Positions 35,911 through 44,994 of a stretch of DNA of 64,000 bases are shown one piece after another. The stretch is from JACVRW01 sp963751105 (GTDB taxonomy: Bacteria > Actinomycetota > Thermoleophilia > Solirubrobacterales > Thermoleophilaceae). Position 1 is the first letter of the stretch, and every line of letters starts with the position of its first letter. The position numbers and the translations under genes were made by a program. The notes below the pieces were generated by a model. That model was not told the origin of the DNA. It was given only the letters and a program-made list of their open reading frames with translations, and made no database searches. The stretch is from NCBI GenBank assembly GCA_963751105.1, contig CAVVTG010000001.1, forward strand, positions 806,001 through 870,000, read 5' to 3'.

Positions 35911-37635
35911 GTGCTGTCATCCTCCGGCGTCATCGCTCGCCGTCTGTTGATCGCATCCATCCTCTCGGTAGTCGCGTGGGGATGGCAGTCTTCGCCTGCA
36001 GCCGCGCAGGGCGGAAGCCCCTACCCGAACCTGCCCGCTATGCCGGCGCAGTCGGCGCGGGCCTTCGGCGACTCGCTCGGTGTGAACGTGCACCTGCTGT
36101 TCGGCGGCTCCTCGTACGACCGCTTCGACGTGATCCTGGCGCGCCTGCGCGAGCTGGGCGTGCGCTACGTACGCGACGGTCTGTGCGCGCCCTGCCAGAG
36201 CCAGATCGCGCGGCTGCAGACGCTGGCCGCCGCCGGCATCAGGGCGCACCTGATCGCCGGTGACCTCAAGGACGGGGCCGCGCGCATGAACGAGAACATG
36301 GAGGCCATCGGGAGCCGCCTGCGCCATGCGGCGGTCTCGGTCGAGGCGCCCAACGAGCCCGACGTAGAGGCCGGTGTCTCGGACTGGCTCGGGCAGACGC
36401 GCGTCTACCAGCAGCAGCTGTATTCGCGCGTCAAGGGCGATTCCCGGCTGGCGCACCTACCGGTGCTCGGACCCGCTTTGGTGCACCACGCAAACCGGCC
36501 GCTGCTAGGCGATCTGTCCTCATTCCTCGACCGCGGCAACATGCATCCGTACCCCGGCGGCGGCACGCCACTCCACAACCTCGACGTCGAGCGCGGGCGC
36601 GCGGCGCCCACCTCCGGAAGCAAGCCGATCGTGGCCACCGAGGTCGGATATCACTCCGACCTCGCAACGACGAGCGGTCATCACCCCACCTCCGAGCGGG
36701 CGATCGGCATCTACACCCCGCGGCTCGCACTCGAGGGTTTTCGAGGCGGCGTCGAGCGCACCTACATCTACGAACTGGCGGACGCGTGGTCGGAAACCGA
36801 GCGCCAAGCGCGCGGAGTCTCTCTCCTGGAGAACTCGTTCGGGCTTCTCCGGGCCGACCTGTCTCCCAAGCCCGCCTTCCTCGCGCTTCGCAACCTCCTC
36901 CGGGCCGCAGGCGGCGGCTCGGCGCCGGTCCCATCTCCGGGCGCTCTTCGCCTTGGCCTCCAGGGCGCGCCGCCCGACCTTCGCCAGCTGTTGCTGCGCT
37001 CAGCGGACGGCACGTTCGCGCTCGTGCTGTGGCGCGAGGTGAGCGTCTGGGACCGGCTCGCACGCCGCGACCTCTTCCCGGCAGCCGATCAGCTCGACGT
37101 GGTGCTCGGCGAGCCGCTCGCGCTGGCCCAGCGCTTCGATCCGGTCGAATCGGCCGCCGAGCGGGGCCGTTGGACCGACCCGAAGCGGATCCCGGTCGAG
37201 CTGGCCGGGGCGCCGGTCGTGCTGCGGCTGACGCCGCCCATGGTTCAGCCGCCGGGCGGGACGGGAGGGCGCGCCGGTAGGTTGGCCCTCACCCGCACCA
37301 AGAAGCGCCAACGGCTCCGCAAGCGCGTGGTGGTCAGGGTGTCGTGCACTCGGTGCCTGAGCGTGAGGGCGCGCGGCAAGCTCGTCGTCAAGCGGGGCAA
37401 GCGGGGCAAGCGCAGAAAGGTCTTCACGCTCAAGCCCGCCAGGAAGTCGGCGCGGGCCCGGCGCGTGACCTTGCGTTTGAGAATCACCCCCCGAGCGCGG
37501 CGGGCAGCGTTCAAGGCGCTTCGTCGTGGCAGGCGCGTACGGGCGAAAGTGACCGTCACCGCTCGCTCGCAGCTCGGGACGACGCTCGGCCCGGCTCGCA
37601 GGACGATCGTCCTGGTCCGCCGCCCGCGGTCCTAG
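35911..37635 (+). CDS. Secreted glycoside hydrolase-like protein, clan GH-A barrel
   Basis: 574 residues from GTG 35911, placed right after a run of eight G. Signal peptide RLLIASILSVVAWGW through AAAQG. TIM-barrel features: VRYVRDGLCAPCQSQIARL, the acid/base motif VSVEAPNEPDVE (clan GH-A NEP) and a nucleophile-like IVATEVGYHSDL. After about residue 430 a very Arg/Lys-rich beta domain ends the protein, a feature also seen on the copper oxidase at 42869. Probably acts on an extracellular polysaccharide. Confidence 0.75.
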   Translation: MLSSSGVIARRLLIASILSVVAWGWQSSPAAAQGGSPYPNLPAMPAQSARAFGDSLGVNVHLLFGGSSYDRFDVILARLRELGVRYVRDGLCAPCQSQIARLQTLAAAGIRAHLIAGDLKDGAARMNENMEAIGSRLRHAAVSVEAPNEPDVEAGVSDWLGQTRVYQQQLYSRVKGDSRLAHLPVLGPALVHHANRPLLGDLSSFLDRGNMHPYPGGGTPLHNLDVERGRAAPTSGSKPIVATEVGYHSDLATTSGHHPTSERAIGIYTPRLALEGFRGGVERTYIYELADAWSETERQARGVSLLENSFGLLRADLSPKPAFLALRNLLRAAGGGSAPVPSPGALRLGLQGAPPDLRQLLLRSADGTFALVLWREVSVWDRLARRDLFPAADQLDVVLGEPLALAQRFDPVESAAERGRWTDPKRIPVELAGAPVVLRLTPPMVQPPGGTGGRAGRLALTRTKKRQRLRKRVVVRVSCTRCLSVRARGKLVVKRGKRGKRRKVFTLKPARKSARARRVTLRLRITPRARRAAFKALRRGRRVRAKVTVTARSQLGTTLGPARRTIVLVRRPRS

Positions 37636-37974
37636 CCGGCCGGTGCGTTCTGCGTTGCAATAGCAAGCGGGCGCCATGGTGCAGGGCGAAAACAACCGCC
37701 CGGAGCCTGACGGTCCCTACAGCTCAGCTGTAGATATCCATCGGAATGTCCAGCGTTAATCACGACGTTCCGAGACGGCTTATGCAACAGCCACCGCGAC
37801 ATGCATAAGCGAGGAGCGGTCCGATCAGACCCTGCTCGGTCCTCCGGCCACCCTCGTTTGGGACCCAAGGGGCGACGCTCGCTAGCGGCGTCCTTCAGGA
37901 GTTCGCTGCACTTCATCCGGCCTCCCGTGCCCACGGAAAACCGCTTGGAGGCGCTTCGCTCCCGAGAAGCGCGT
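37636..37974. other. Non-coding stretch between convergent genes
   Basis: 339 bp with no convincing reading frame. It is the 3' intergenic space between the glycosidase-like gene and the bactofilin-like gene. It holds one conspicuous palindrome (37717-37733) and nothing else recognised. Confidence 0.5.
37717..37733. repeat. Perfect 17-nt palindrome CTACAGCT-C-AGCTGTAG
   Basis: Two perfect 8-base arms around a single C. It lies between convergent genes, so it is not an obvious operator. It could act as a short hairpin in RNA or a dimeric DNA-binding site. There is no T-run after it on either strand. Confidence 0.4.
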
Positions 37975-38871
37975 TCAGGCCGGCGCGGGGCGGGCTCGCT
38001 CGGGGTAGTCGCGCCGCGCTCGCCAGGTAGCCACCAGCAGTGCGCCGAGGCCGACCACCGTGGCGGCGAACCATACGATTCCGCCGACGATGGGGATGAT
38101 CGCCAGCACACGCAGGATGGCCAGCCCAGCGAGAAAGGCGAGCACACGTCCTCGCGGCGGGCCGACGAGGCGACGGCCGAGAAGCCAAGCGCTCGTGGTA
38201 TATCCGATTGCGTACAGCGGCAGCAGCGCGAGCAGCAACGCCACCCCGAGCGGAATTCCAACGAGCGTCACTAGGGCGATCACGGCGAGAATCGGCAGGC
38301 CGAAGAACAGCAGTAAACCCCAGCCGATCGCCGCGCCGATGCTGGAGCTCGCCGCCGCGAAGGCGGCTTCCAGCGCACGCGGCGCCAGCCACAGGAGCAG
38401 CAGCCCGAGAATCAGCGCGGACACGGAAACGGCGATCCATAGCGCGGCCGCTCCGATGAAGCCCGCTGGGTCGGTGATCTCATCGACGCTCACGCGGTCG
38501 ATATCGCCTTCGACCGTCGCCCCGGCGGGCACCAGCGGCCGCTCGTCGCCGTAGATGAGGTCGCCCCCGACACGGGCGCCGGGCGCGAGCGTCGCGCGTT
38601 CGGCGACGGCAGCCACGTCACCGTCCACTGTCCCCGAGATCCTCAGCTTCCCGCTCACCACGACTAGATCCCCGCGGACCCTCCCAGCAACCGACACGTC
38701 ACCATCGATCACCACCACATCGTCGGCGGTCTCGCCGCGGTCGATCGTGACCGGACCGGTGATCACCACGCGATCACCCGTCGATGAATCGCTCGCCGCC
38801 TGAGCCGCGGCGCTAGCGGGCGTAAGAGCCAGGATCAACAGCGCGAGCCCAACGCATCTCATCCGCCGCAC
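37975..38871 (-). CDS. Exported bactofilin-like domain fused to a four-helix membrane domain
   Basis: 298 residues. Signal peptide RCVGLALLILALTPASAAAQ. Residues 30-115 are short beta-helix-like repeats of the polymer-forming type (DDVVVIDGDVSVAGRVRGDL, VVSGKLRISGTVDGDVAAVA). Residues 130-280 contain four or five hydrophobic spans (AALWIAVSVSALILGLLLLW and others). A beta-helix attached to a membrane domain suggests an envelope-scaffold role; this is inference. Confidence 0.75.
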   Translation of the reverse strand: MRRMRCVGLALLILALTPASAAAQAASDSSTGDRVVITGPVTIDRGETADDVVVIDGDVSVAGRVRGDLVVVSGKLRISGTVDGDVAAVAERATLAPGARVGGDLIYGDERPLVPAGATVEGDIDRVSVDEITDPAGFIGAAALWIAVSVSALILGLLLLWLAPRALEAAFAAASSSIGAAIGWGLLLFFGLPILAVIALVTLVGIPLGVALLLALLPLYAIGYTTSAWLLGRRLVGPPRGRVLAFLAGLAILRVLAIIPIVGGIVWFAATVVGLGALLVATWRARRDYPERARPAPA

Positions 38872-39222
38872 AGCCTAACGCAGCAACAACGGGGCGTAGA
38901 GGCACAGACGCTATTCCCAGACGCTGGTCTAGACAGGGTCGCCATTGAAGCCGAGCTCCGGCCCGGTCGAGGCGCGGACATCACGCGGATACTTGAACCC
39001 GGTGAACCAGCGCCTCAGCCTGTCATTTGATGATGCAGACTTGGACTCCGATTCGTCAAGTTGCGATGAGCTCGAGGATCGTTTGGCTGCGGCTGAACGA
39101 GCGAGCGACAGGCTTGCTGAAGCCGCGCTCGACCACGTGCCTGGCGCTGTCGCCTAGAGGGCTGGGGCTCAGCTGTGTCGCGGGCCGCGCGAACTGCGCA
39201 GCGTGATAGCCCGGAACCGAAT
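38872..39222. other. Non-coding stretch upstream of hairpins
   Basis: About 350 bp with no gene I can support. A short direct repeat (CAGACGCT twice, 38907-38924 region) is present. A 70-codon frame at 38945-39157 has no recognised motif, start signal or family features and is not called. Confidence 0.4.
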
Positions 39223-39250
39223 CCAAGGGCCGCGCGAAGGCGGCCCTTGG
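39223..39250. terminator. Strong hairpin, 11-bp perfect stem
   Basis: CCAAGGGCCGC and GCGGCCCTTGG pair perfectly around the loop GCGAAG. Read on the minus strand it lies 44-71 bases after the nrdJ stop, so it is a likely transcription terminator for the nrdR-nrdJ operon, although no U-tract follows. Confidence 0.6.
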
Positions 39251-39253
39251 TCA

Positions 39254-39274
39254 TGTCCTGATCAGCTCAGGACA
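39254..39274 (-). terminator. Hairpin directly after nrdJ
   Basis: TGTCCTGA and TCAGGACA form an 8-bp stem with a 5-base loop, 20 bases after the nrdJ stop on the minus strand. Together with the larger hairpin at 39223-39250 it probably ends the operon transcript. Confidence 0.5.
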
Positions 39275-39293
39275 TTTGAATGAATGCCGACAC

Positions 39294-42163
39294 TCAGCCG
39301 CAGCCGGTGTTGTTCCCGCACGACGAGCACGTGTAGCACGAGCCCGTCCGCTGCATCATGCCTCCGCACATCGCGCAGGCCGGGCCCAGCTCCAGGCCGT
39401 GCAGCTTGGCCGGGTGGGCCGGGGGCTCGTCGGTGAGCGCCGAGGTCGGGGGCTTCGCCTCGACCGTGCTCGCTCCGCCGCTGTGGCCGTTCCCGCCGTT
39501 GCCCCCGTTGCCGTTCGCCGGCTCGTCGGCCGCGGCCTCGACGGCTCCGGCGGCCCCGCGGTGTCGCCTCGCATCAGCGCCTCCTGTGACGCCTTGCGGG
39601 CGCGCACCTCGGGCGTGAGGATGCCCAGCTCCTCGTGCAGGTCGGCGTCGCCGAAGCGGGCCGCCAGCCAGCGCATGATGTAGTCGGGCATCGACTTGGC
39701 GAACGGGATCTCCGGGTTGCCCGTGTAGCCCTCCGGCTCGAAGCGCATGTAGGCGAACTTGCGCACCAGCGTCTCCAGCGGCACGCCGTACTGCAGGCCG
39801 ATCGAGATCGAGGTGGCGAAGGCGTTCATCAGGCCCTTGATCGTCGAGCCCTCCTTGCCCACGTCGGTGAGGAAGACCTCGCCGAGCGTGCCGTCCTCGT
39901 ACATGCCCGCGGTGATGTAGCCCTCGTGGCCGCCCACCGAGAACTTGTGGGTGATCGACTGGCGCTCGCGCGGCATCCGGTGACGCACCGGGCGCGCCGG
40001 CTCCGGCGACGCCGGCAGCACCTCGACCGCCTCGGCCTCGAGCGCGGCGTCGGACTTGTCGCCGGCGTCGGTCTTCAGCGCCTGCGCGGTCTTCGAGCCG
40101 TCGCGGTAGATGGCCAGCGCCTTCAGGCCGAGCTTCCAGCCCTCGGTGTAGATGTCGGCGATGTCCTGCACGGTCACCGACTCGGGCATGTTCACCGTCT
40201 TCGAGATCGCTCCCGAGAGGAACGGCTGCGCCGCGGCCATCATCCTCACGTGGCCCAGGGCCGAGATGGCCCGCTCGCCCACGGCGACGTCGAACACCGA
40301 CAGGTGCTCGTCGGCCAGCCCGGGCGCGCCCACGATGGTGGCGTTGTCGGCCAGGTGCGTCTCGATGGCCGCGACCTGGTCACCCGAGTAGCCGAGCGTC
40401 TGCAGCGCCAGCGGCACCGTGCGGTTGACGATCGTCATCAGCCCGCCGCCCACCAGCTCCTTGTACTTGACGAGCGAGAAGTCGGGCTCGATGCCCGTGG
40501 TGTCGCAGTCCATCAGGAACGAGATCGTTCCCGTGGGCGCGAGCACGGTGGCCTGCGCGTTGCGGTAGCCGTTGGCCGCGCCGGTGTCCACGGCCTCGTC
40601 CCACGCCCGCCGCGCCGCGGCGAGCAGCTCCGTGTCGGTGGCCAGCGAGTCGTCGATCTCGTACGCCGCGTGCCGGTGCTTGCGCATCACGTGCATGTGC
40701 GGGTCGGCGTTCTCGGCGTAGCGCTCGTACGGCCCCAGCGCGCCCGCCACCTCGGCCGAGGTGCGGTAGGCGCGACCGGTCATCAGCGCGGTGATGGCGC
40801 CGGCCAGGCCGCGGCCCTCGTCCGAGTCGTAGGCCACGCCGTTGGCCATCAGCAGCGCGCCGAGGTTGGCGTAGCCGAGGCCGAGCTGACGGAACGCGCG
40901 CGCGTTCTCGCCGATCTCCTCGGTCGGATACGAGGACGGCCCGACCACGATCTCCTGAGCCAGGATCACCACGTCGACCGCGTGCTCGAACGACTCGACG
41001 TCGAACGTGCCGTCGGCGCGCCGGAACTTCATGAGGTTCAGCGAGGCGAGGTTGCAGGCCGAGTCGTCCACGTGCATGTACTCCGAGCACGGGTTGGACG
41101 CGTTGATGCGACCCGAGTTCGGGCACGTGTGCCACTCGTTGATGGTGGTGTCGTACTGGACGCCCGGATCGGCGCAGCGCCACGCGGCGTCGGCGATCTG
41201 CTCGAGCAGCCCGTCCGCCTTGACGCGGTCGACGGGAGCGCCGTCCACGCGCGCGGTGAGCTCCCACTCCTCGCCGCGCTCGGCGCGCTCCATGAACTCG
41301 TCGGTGACGCGCACGGAGTTGTTGGCGTTCTGGTACTGGATCGAGGCGAAGTGCTCGGAGTCGAGCCGCATGTCGAAGCCGGCGTCGCGCAGCGCGAGCG
41401 CCTTCTCCTCCTCGTGCGCCTTGCACCAGATGAAGTCGGCGATGTCCGGGTGGTCGATGTCGAGCACGACCATCTTGGCCGCGCGCCGCGTCTTGCCGCC
41501 CGACTTGATCGTGCCGGCCCAGGCGTCGGCGCCGCGCATGAACGAGACGGGGCCTGAAGCGAGCCCGCCCTTCGACAGGTGCTCCTTGGATGCCCGGATG
41601 CGCGACAGGTTGATCCCCGAGCCCGAGCCGCCGCGGAAGATCTTGCCCTCCTTGGTGTTCCAGTCGAGGATCGACTCGAGCTCGTCCTCGACCGAGAGGA
41701 TGAAGCAGGCCGAGCACTGCGGGTTCTCCTCGAAGCCCACGTTGAACCACACCGGCGAGTTGAAGGCCGCCATCTGGTGGAGCAGGATGTGGGTGAGCTC
41801 GTCCTCGAAGGCCGACGCGTCCTCGTCCGTCGCGAAGTAGCCGCCCTCACGGCCCCAGGTCGCGATGGTGCCGGCCACGCGGCCGATCATCTGCCTGACC
41901 GAGCGCTCGCGCTCGGGCGAGTCGGCGCGGCCGCGGAAGTACTTCTGGGCGACGATGTTGGTGGCGTTCTGCGACCAGCTCGCCGGGAACTCCACGCCGC
42001 GCTGCTCGAAGGCGGGCGCGTCCGGGTCGCCGATCAGGGCGTCGCGGATCTCCCACTCGATGCAGTCGAACGGGTGCACGCCGTCTTCCGTGAAGCGCCT
42101 GGGAACGCTGACCCCGCCATCGGCGGCGGTGATCGGGGCGGCGGCGCTACGGCTGTCTGGCAT
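39294..42163 (-). CDS. nrdJ: Vitamin B12-dependent (class II) ribonucleoside-diphosphate reductase, frameshifted near C-terminus
   Basis: About 955 residues. AAFNSPVWFNVGFEENPQCS, the active-site region NPCSEYMHVDDSACNLASLN and ATVLAPTGTISFLMDCDTTG are diagnostic for NrdJ, which reduces ribonucleotides with an adenosylcobalamin radical. The frame breaks near 39560 after MRGDTAG; the other frame restores a Gly/Asn-rich linker and the C-terminal zinc-binding and redox-active cysteines (CAMCGGM, CYTCSSCG, then NTGCG). The start has the ribosome binding site CGAGGAGA. It overlaps nrdR by 17 bp and is controlled by the NrdR boxes upstream. Confidence 0.95.
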
Positions 42164-42734
42164 GACTTCTCCTCGCTCTGACGGCTTTCTGGGACGTCCC
42201 CAAGGGGGAACGACCGATGTTTCTCTTCGCGTCGGACGGAACGGAGGAGCCCTCGAGAGCGAGCTGATCGCTGCCCGGAAGGGGCTCCTCCTTGAAGCGC
42301 CGGACCACCGCTTCGAGCTCGTCGAGATCGGCGAGATTGCGGTAGACCGAGGCGAACTGGATGGCCGCCACGGGGTCCAGGGCGGCCAGCCCGCGCTCGG
42401 CCAGATCGCCGATCGTCCCGGCCTCGACCTCGGGCCCGCCGCGGCGCACCTGCGCCGCGATCGACTCGGCCAGCCGCTCGAGCTGCTCGTCGGAGACCGG
42501 CCGCTTGTTGGCCGCTCTCACCAACCCACGCAGAAGCTTCTGGCGATCGAAGCGCTCCTGGCGACCGCCGCGCTTGAGCACGGTCACGCCGGGCTCCTCG
42601 GCTCGCTCGTAGGTGGTGAAGCGGTTGCCGCACTGCTCGCATTCGCGCCGGCGCCGGACGGCGTCGCCGCTCGGCTCGGCCAGCCGGGAGTCGACCACGC
42701 GGGTGCTGTCTGATGAGCAGAACGGACAGTGCAC
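42147..42734 (-). CDS. nrdR: Transcriptional repressor NrdR
   Basis: 195 residues from GTG 42732-42734; the body is about 150 residues with a C-terminal extension. The zinc ribbon is MHCPFCSSDSTRVVDSR and CEQCGNRFTTYERAEE, followed by the ATP-cone (VLKRGGRQERFDRQKLLRGL) that senses ATP/dATP. NrdR represses ribonucleotide reductase genes when dATP is high. Cotranscribed with nrdJ, as known for Streptomyces nrdRJ. Its own promoter overlaps two NrdR-box-like sites, so it is probably autoregulated. Confidence 0.96.
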   Translation of the reverse strand: MHCPFCSSDSTRVVDSRLAEPSGDAVRRRRECEQCGNRFTTYERAEEPGVTVLKRGGRQERFDRQKLLRGLVRAANKRPVSDEQLERLAESIAAQVRRGGPEVEAGTIGDLAERGLAALDPVAAIQFASVYRNLADLDELEAVVRRFKEEPLPGSDQLALEGSSVPSDAKRNIGRSPLGTSQKAVRARRSHARQP

Positions 42735-42744
42735 AAGACAGCTA

Positions 42745-42750
42745 ATTCTA
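42745..42750 (-). promoter_or_regulatory. Putative -10 (TAGAAT) of nrdR-nrdJ operon
   Basis: On the minus strand TAGAAT ends 10 bases before the nrdR GTG, so the mRNA is leaderless or nearly so. It overlaps the first NrdR-box-like operator by two bases, a geometry that fits direct repression. Confidence 0.5.
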
Positions 42751-42762
42751 CTACCTCTAGTG
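42749..42762. promoter_or_regulatory. NrdR box-like operator 1
   Basis: TACTACCTCTAGTG matches the core consensus CACTATATATAGTG at 10 of 14 positions. It lies just upstream of and touching the nrdR -10 hexamer. Confidence 0.55.
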
Positions 42763-42780
42763 CTCGAGTCCTTCCCCGAC

Positions 42781-42794
42781 CACTACATGTTGTG
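42781..42794. promoter_or_regulatory. NrdR box-like operator 2
   Basis: CACTACATGTTGTG matches the core consensus CACTATATATAGTG at 11 of 14 positions. Its centre is 32 bp from that of operator 1, the three-helical-turn spacing known for tandem NrdR boxes. This spacing makes the pair much more convincing than either site alone. Confidence 0.65.
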
Positions 42795-42868
42795 CCCGCG
42801 TTGTGCGGGTATTTCCGTCCATCTCAGCACCAGAAGGGGCTTCGGGCGTCGCACGTTGGTAGGGGACG

Positions 42869-44986
42869 GTGCGCGTTTCACAGACCTGTCGAGGATGGTT
42901 CGCCCTGGCTGCGATCACGGCGCTGGTGATGCTCGGCACGCCGGCGGCGATGGCGCACGAGCCGTCATCCACGCAGGAGCACATCGAGGAGGACAGCGTC
43001 ACCATCGACGCGGCCGGCGAGGCCAGGCTCACGCGCGAAACTGAGGCCGCCGACGCGCCGGAGGCCCGCGCCGCCGCCGTTCAGGCCGCGGCCGTCGGCA
43101 ACGAGCACGTGGTGGGGCAGTGGTCGCCGGTTGCGGACTGGCCGGTGGTCGCCGTCCACACGGCGCTCCTGACCAACGGCAAGGTGCTCGCCTACGACAG
43201 CATCGACGACGCGCCGACCGAGAGCCACGAGGTCCATGACACCACGCGGGCAACGGTGTGGGATCCCGCCACCGGCACGCACACCGACGCCAGGGTCACC
43301 ACCGGCTACAACGTCTTCTGCAGCGGCCTCGCCCACCTGCCCGACGGCTCGATCTTTCTCGCCGGCGGCAACAAGGACGCGCAGCTCAACGGGATCGAGG
43401 AGACCCATGTCTTCGACGCGGATGGGAACAGCTGGACGCTGGGCCCCCGGATGGAGCGCGAGCGCTGGTACCCGTCGGTCACGCCGCTGTCGAACGGCGA
43501 GATGCTGATCGCGGACGGGGTGGTACCGCAGGGCCCGGAGTCGACCGACCCACCGGAGGTGCGCACCACCTCGGGGGGGCTGCGGACGCTGAACGGTGCA
43601 GCCGTCGACGAGTGGGAACTGCCCCTCTACCCGTGGATGGACGCCGCGCCGGACGGCCGGGTGATCTACACCGGCCCCAGCAACCAGCTGCGGGCGCTCG
43701 ACACACGCGGTCAGGGCAGCTGGCAGATCTTCGGCGGGCGCGACGGCATCGACCGCAGCTACGGCAGCCGGGCCTTCTACGACGTGGGGAAGATCCTCGT
43801 CACCGGCGGCGGCCGCCCGGCCAGTGCCGACTCCCGAGTAATCAACATCAATGGGCCTGAGCCGGCCGTCACGCCGACCGGGACGATGGCCAACGGACGG
43901 CGCCAGCACAACGCCACCGTGCTCGCGGACGGGACCGTGCTCGCCACCGGTGGCCTCTCCTCGAGCGCGGACCTGGTGGATCTGGACGCCCCCGTCCATG
44001 CCGCAGAGCTGTGGAACCCCGCCACCGGCGACTGGACCACGCTGGCCTCGGAGGCGGTGACCCGCCAGTACCACTCGACGGCGCTGCTGCTGCCCGACGG
44101 TCGCGTGCTGTCGGGCGGAGGCGGGATCTGCGGGACCTGCAACGAGGTCGGCTATCTCGCCAAGGACGCCCAGGTCTTCTCGCCGCCCTACCTGTTCAAG
44201 AAGGACGGCTCGGGGCAGCTCGCCCCTCGGCCCGCCATCACGGCGGCGCCCGGCGTGGTGCACCGGGCCGCCGGCTTCACGATCGGGACGCCGAACGCGG
44301 CGTCGATCAGGAAGGTCGCGCTGGTCCGGGTGGCGGCGGCCACGCACTCGGTGAACATGGAGCAGCGCTTCATTCCGTTGAACTTCAATGCGAGCTCGTG
44401 CGCGCTCACGGCAACGGCGCCGGCGTCCGCGAACATCGCGCCGCCCGGGTACTACATGCTCTTTCTCGTCGATTCGAACGGAGTGCCGTCGGTGTCCCGG
44501 ATGGTCCGGTTCAGCGGCGAGCAGGGCGTGTCGGCGCCTCAGCCGCCCGCGGCCGGCTGCGGCGCGGCCGCGCCGGCGACACCCGCGACGCCGGTGCCGA
44601 GCCCGGCCCCGCCGCGCTCTTCGGCGCTGGCCCGCCTTCGAGCGGCCTTCTCACGCGACGCGGCCTCCGCGGGCCGGCTCCTCGGCAAGCTCAGCCTCCG
44701 CAGGCTGCTCGCACGCGGCGTCACGATGAGGGGCCGGACGCCCGAGGCCGGTCGCGTTACCTACACGCTCGTGGCCAAGCGGCCCCGGCGCGTGACCATC
44801 GCGCGGGTCGGCAAGCGTGTGCGTGCGGGCGCGTACTCGCTGAAGCTCAGGGCCTCGAGACGCGCTCGGCAGCGCCTGGCCCAGCTTCCCGACGGCGCCC
44901 GAGTGAAGGTCACGCTCACGATCGCCTTCAAGGCCGACAGCGGCAGGCGGATGCGCCGCTACCAGGGCGCGACCCTGCGGCGCTGA
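42869..44986 (+). CDS. Galactose oxidase-like copper radical oxidase (GlxA-like), exported
   Basis: 705 residues from GTG 42869, signal peptide WFALAAITALVMLGTPAAMA. A kelch-type seven-bladed propeller (IFLAGGNKDAQ, GMLIADG-like and VLATGGLSSSADLVDL blades) is followed by a DUF1929 domain. All residues of a copper radical site appear: Cys151 (VFCSGLAHL) and Tyr201 (RWYPSVTPL) for the cross-link, Tyr401/His402 (RQYHSTALL) and His493 (ATHSVNMEQR). Such enzymes oxidise a primary alcohol to an aldehyde with O2. A basic C-terminal beta domain follows. No CslA-like synthase is adjacent. Confidence 0.88.
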   Translation: MRVSQTCRGWFALAAITALVMLGTPAAMAHEPSSTQEHIEEDSVTIDAAGEARLTRETEAADAPEARAAAVQAAAVGNEHVVGQWSPVADWPVVAVHTALLTNGKVLAYDSIDDAPTESHEVHDTTRATVWDPATGTHTDARVTTGYNVFCSGLAHLPDGSIFLAGGNKDAQLNGIEETHVFDADGNSWTLGPRMERERWYPSVTPLSNGEMLIADGVVPQGPESTDPPEVRTTSGGLRTLNGAAVDEWELPLYPWMDAAPDGRVIYTGPSNQLRALDTRGQGSWQIFGGRDGIDRSYGSRAFYDVGKILVTGGGRPASADSRVININGPEPAVTPTGTMANGRRQHNATVLADGTVLATGGLSSSADLVDLDAPVHAAELWNPATGDWTTLASEAVTRQYHSTALLLPDGRVLSGGGGICGTCNEVGYLAKDAQVFSPPYLFKKDGSGQLAPRPAITAAPGVVHRAAGFTIGTPNAASIRKVALVRVAAATHSVNMEQRFIPLNFNASSCALTATAPASANIAPPGYYMLFLVDSNGVPSVSRMVRFSGEQGVSAPQPPAAGCGAAAPATPATPVPSPAPPRSSALARLRAAFSRDAASAGRLLGKLSLRRLLARGVTMRGRTPEAGRVTYTLVAKRPRRVTIARVGKRVRAGAYSLKLRASRRARQRLAQLPDGARVKVTLTIAFKADSGRRMRRYQGATLRR

Positions 44987-44994
44987 GCCGCTCT

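Noticed and set aside
38945..39157. Possible 70-residue acidic protein
   Set aside because: No ribosome binding site, no homology-like motif and no conserved context. Length is compatible with chance in GC-rich DNA.
39635..41557. 640-codon plus-strand frame opposite nrdJ
   Set aside because: It is the mirror of a conserved reductase. No domain, start signal or ribosome binding site.
39294..42734. Cobalamin riboswitch controlling nrdJ
   Set aside because: There is no room for one. nrdJ overlaps nrdR, and the promoter of nrdR leaves a leader of only a few bases.
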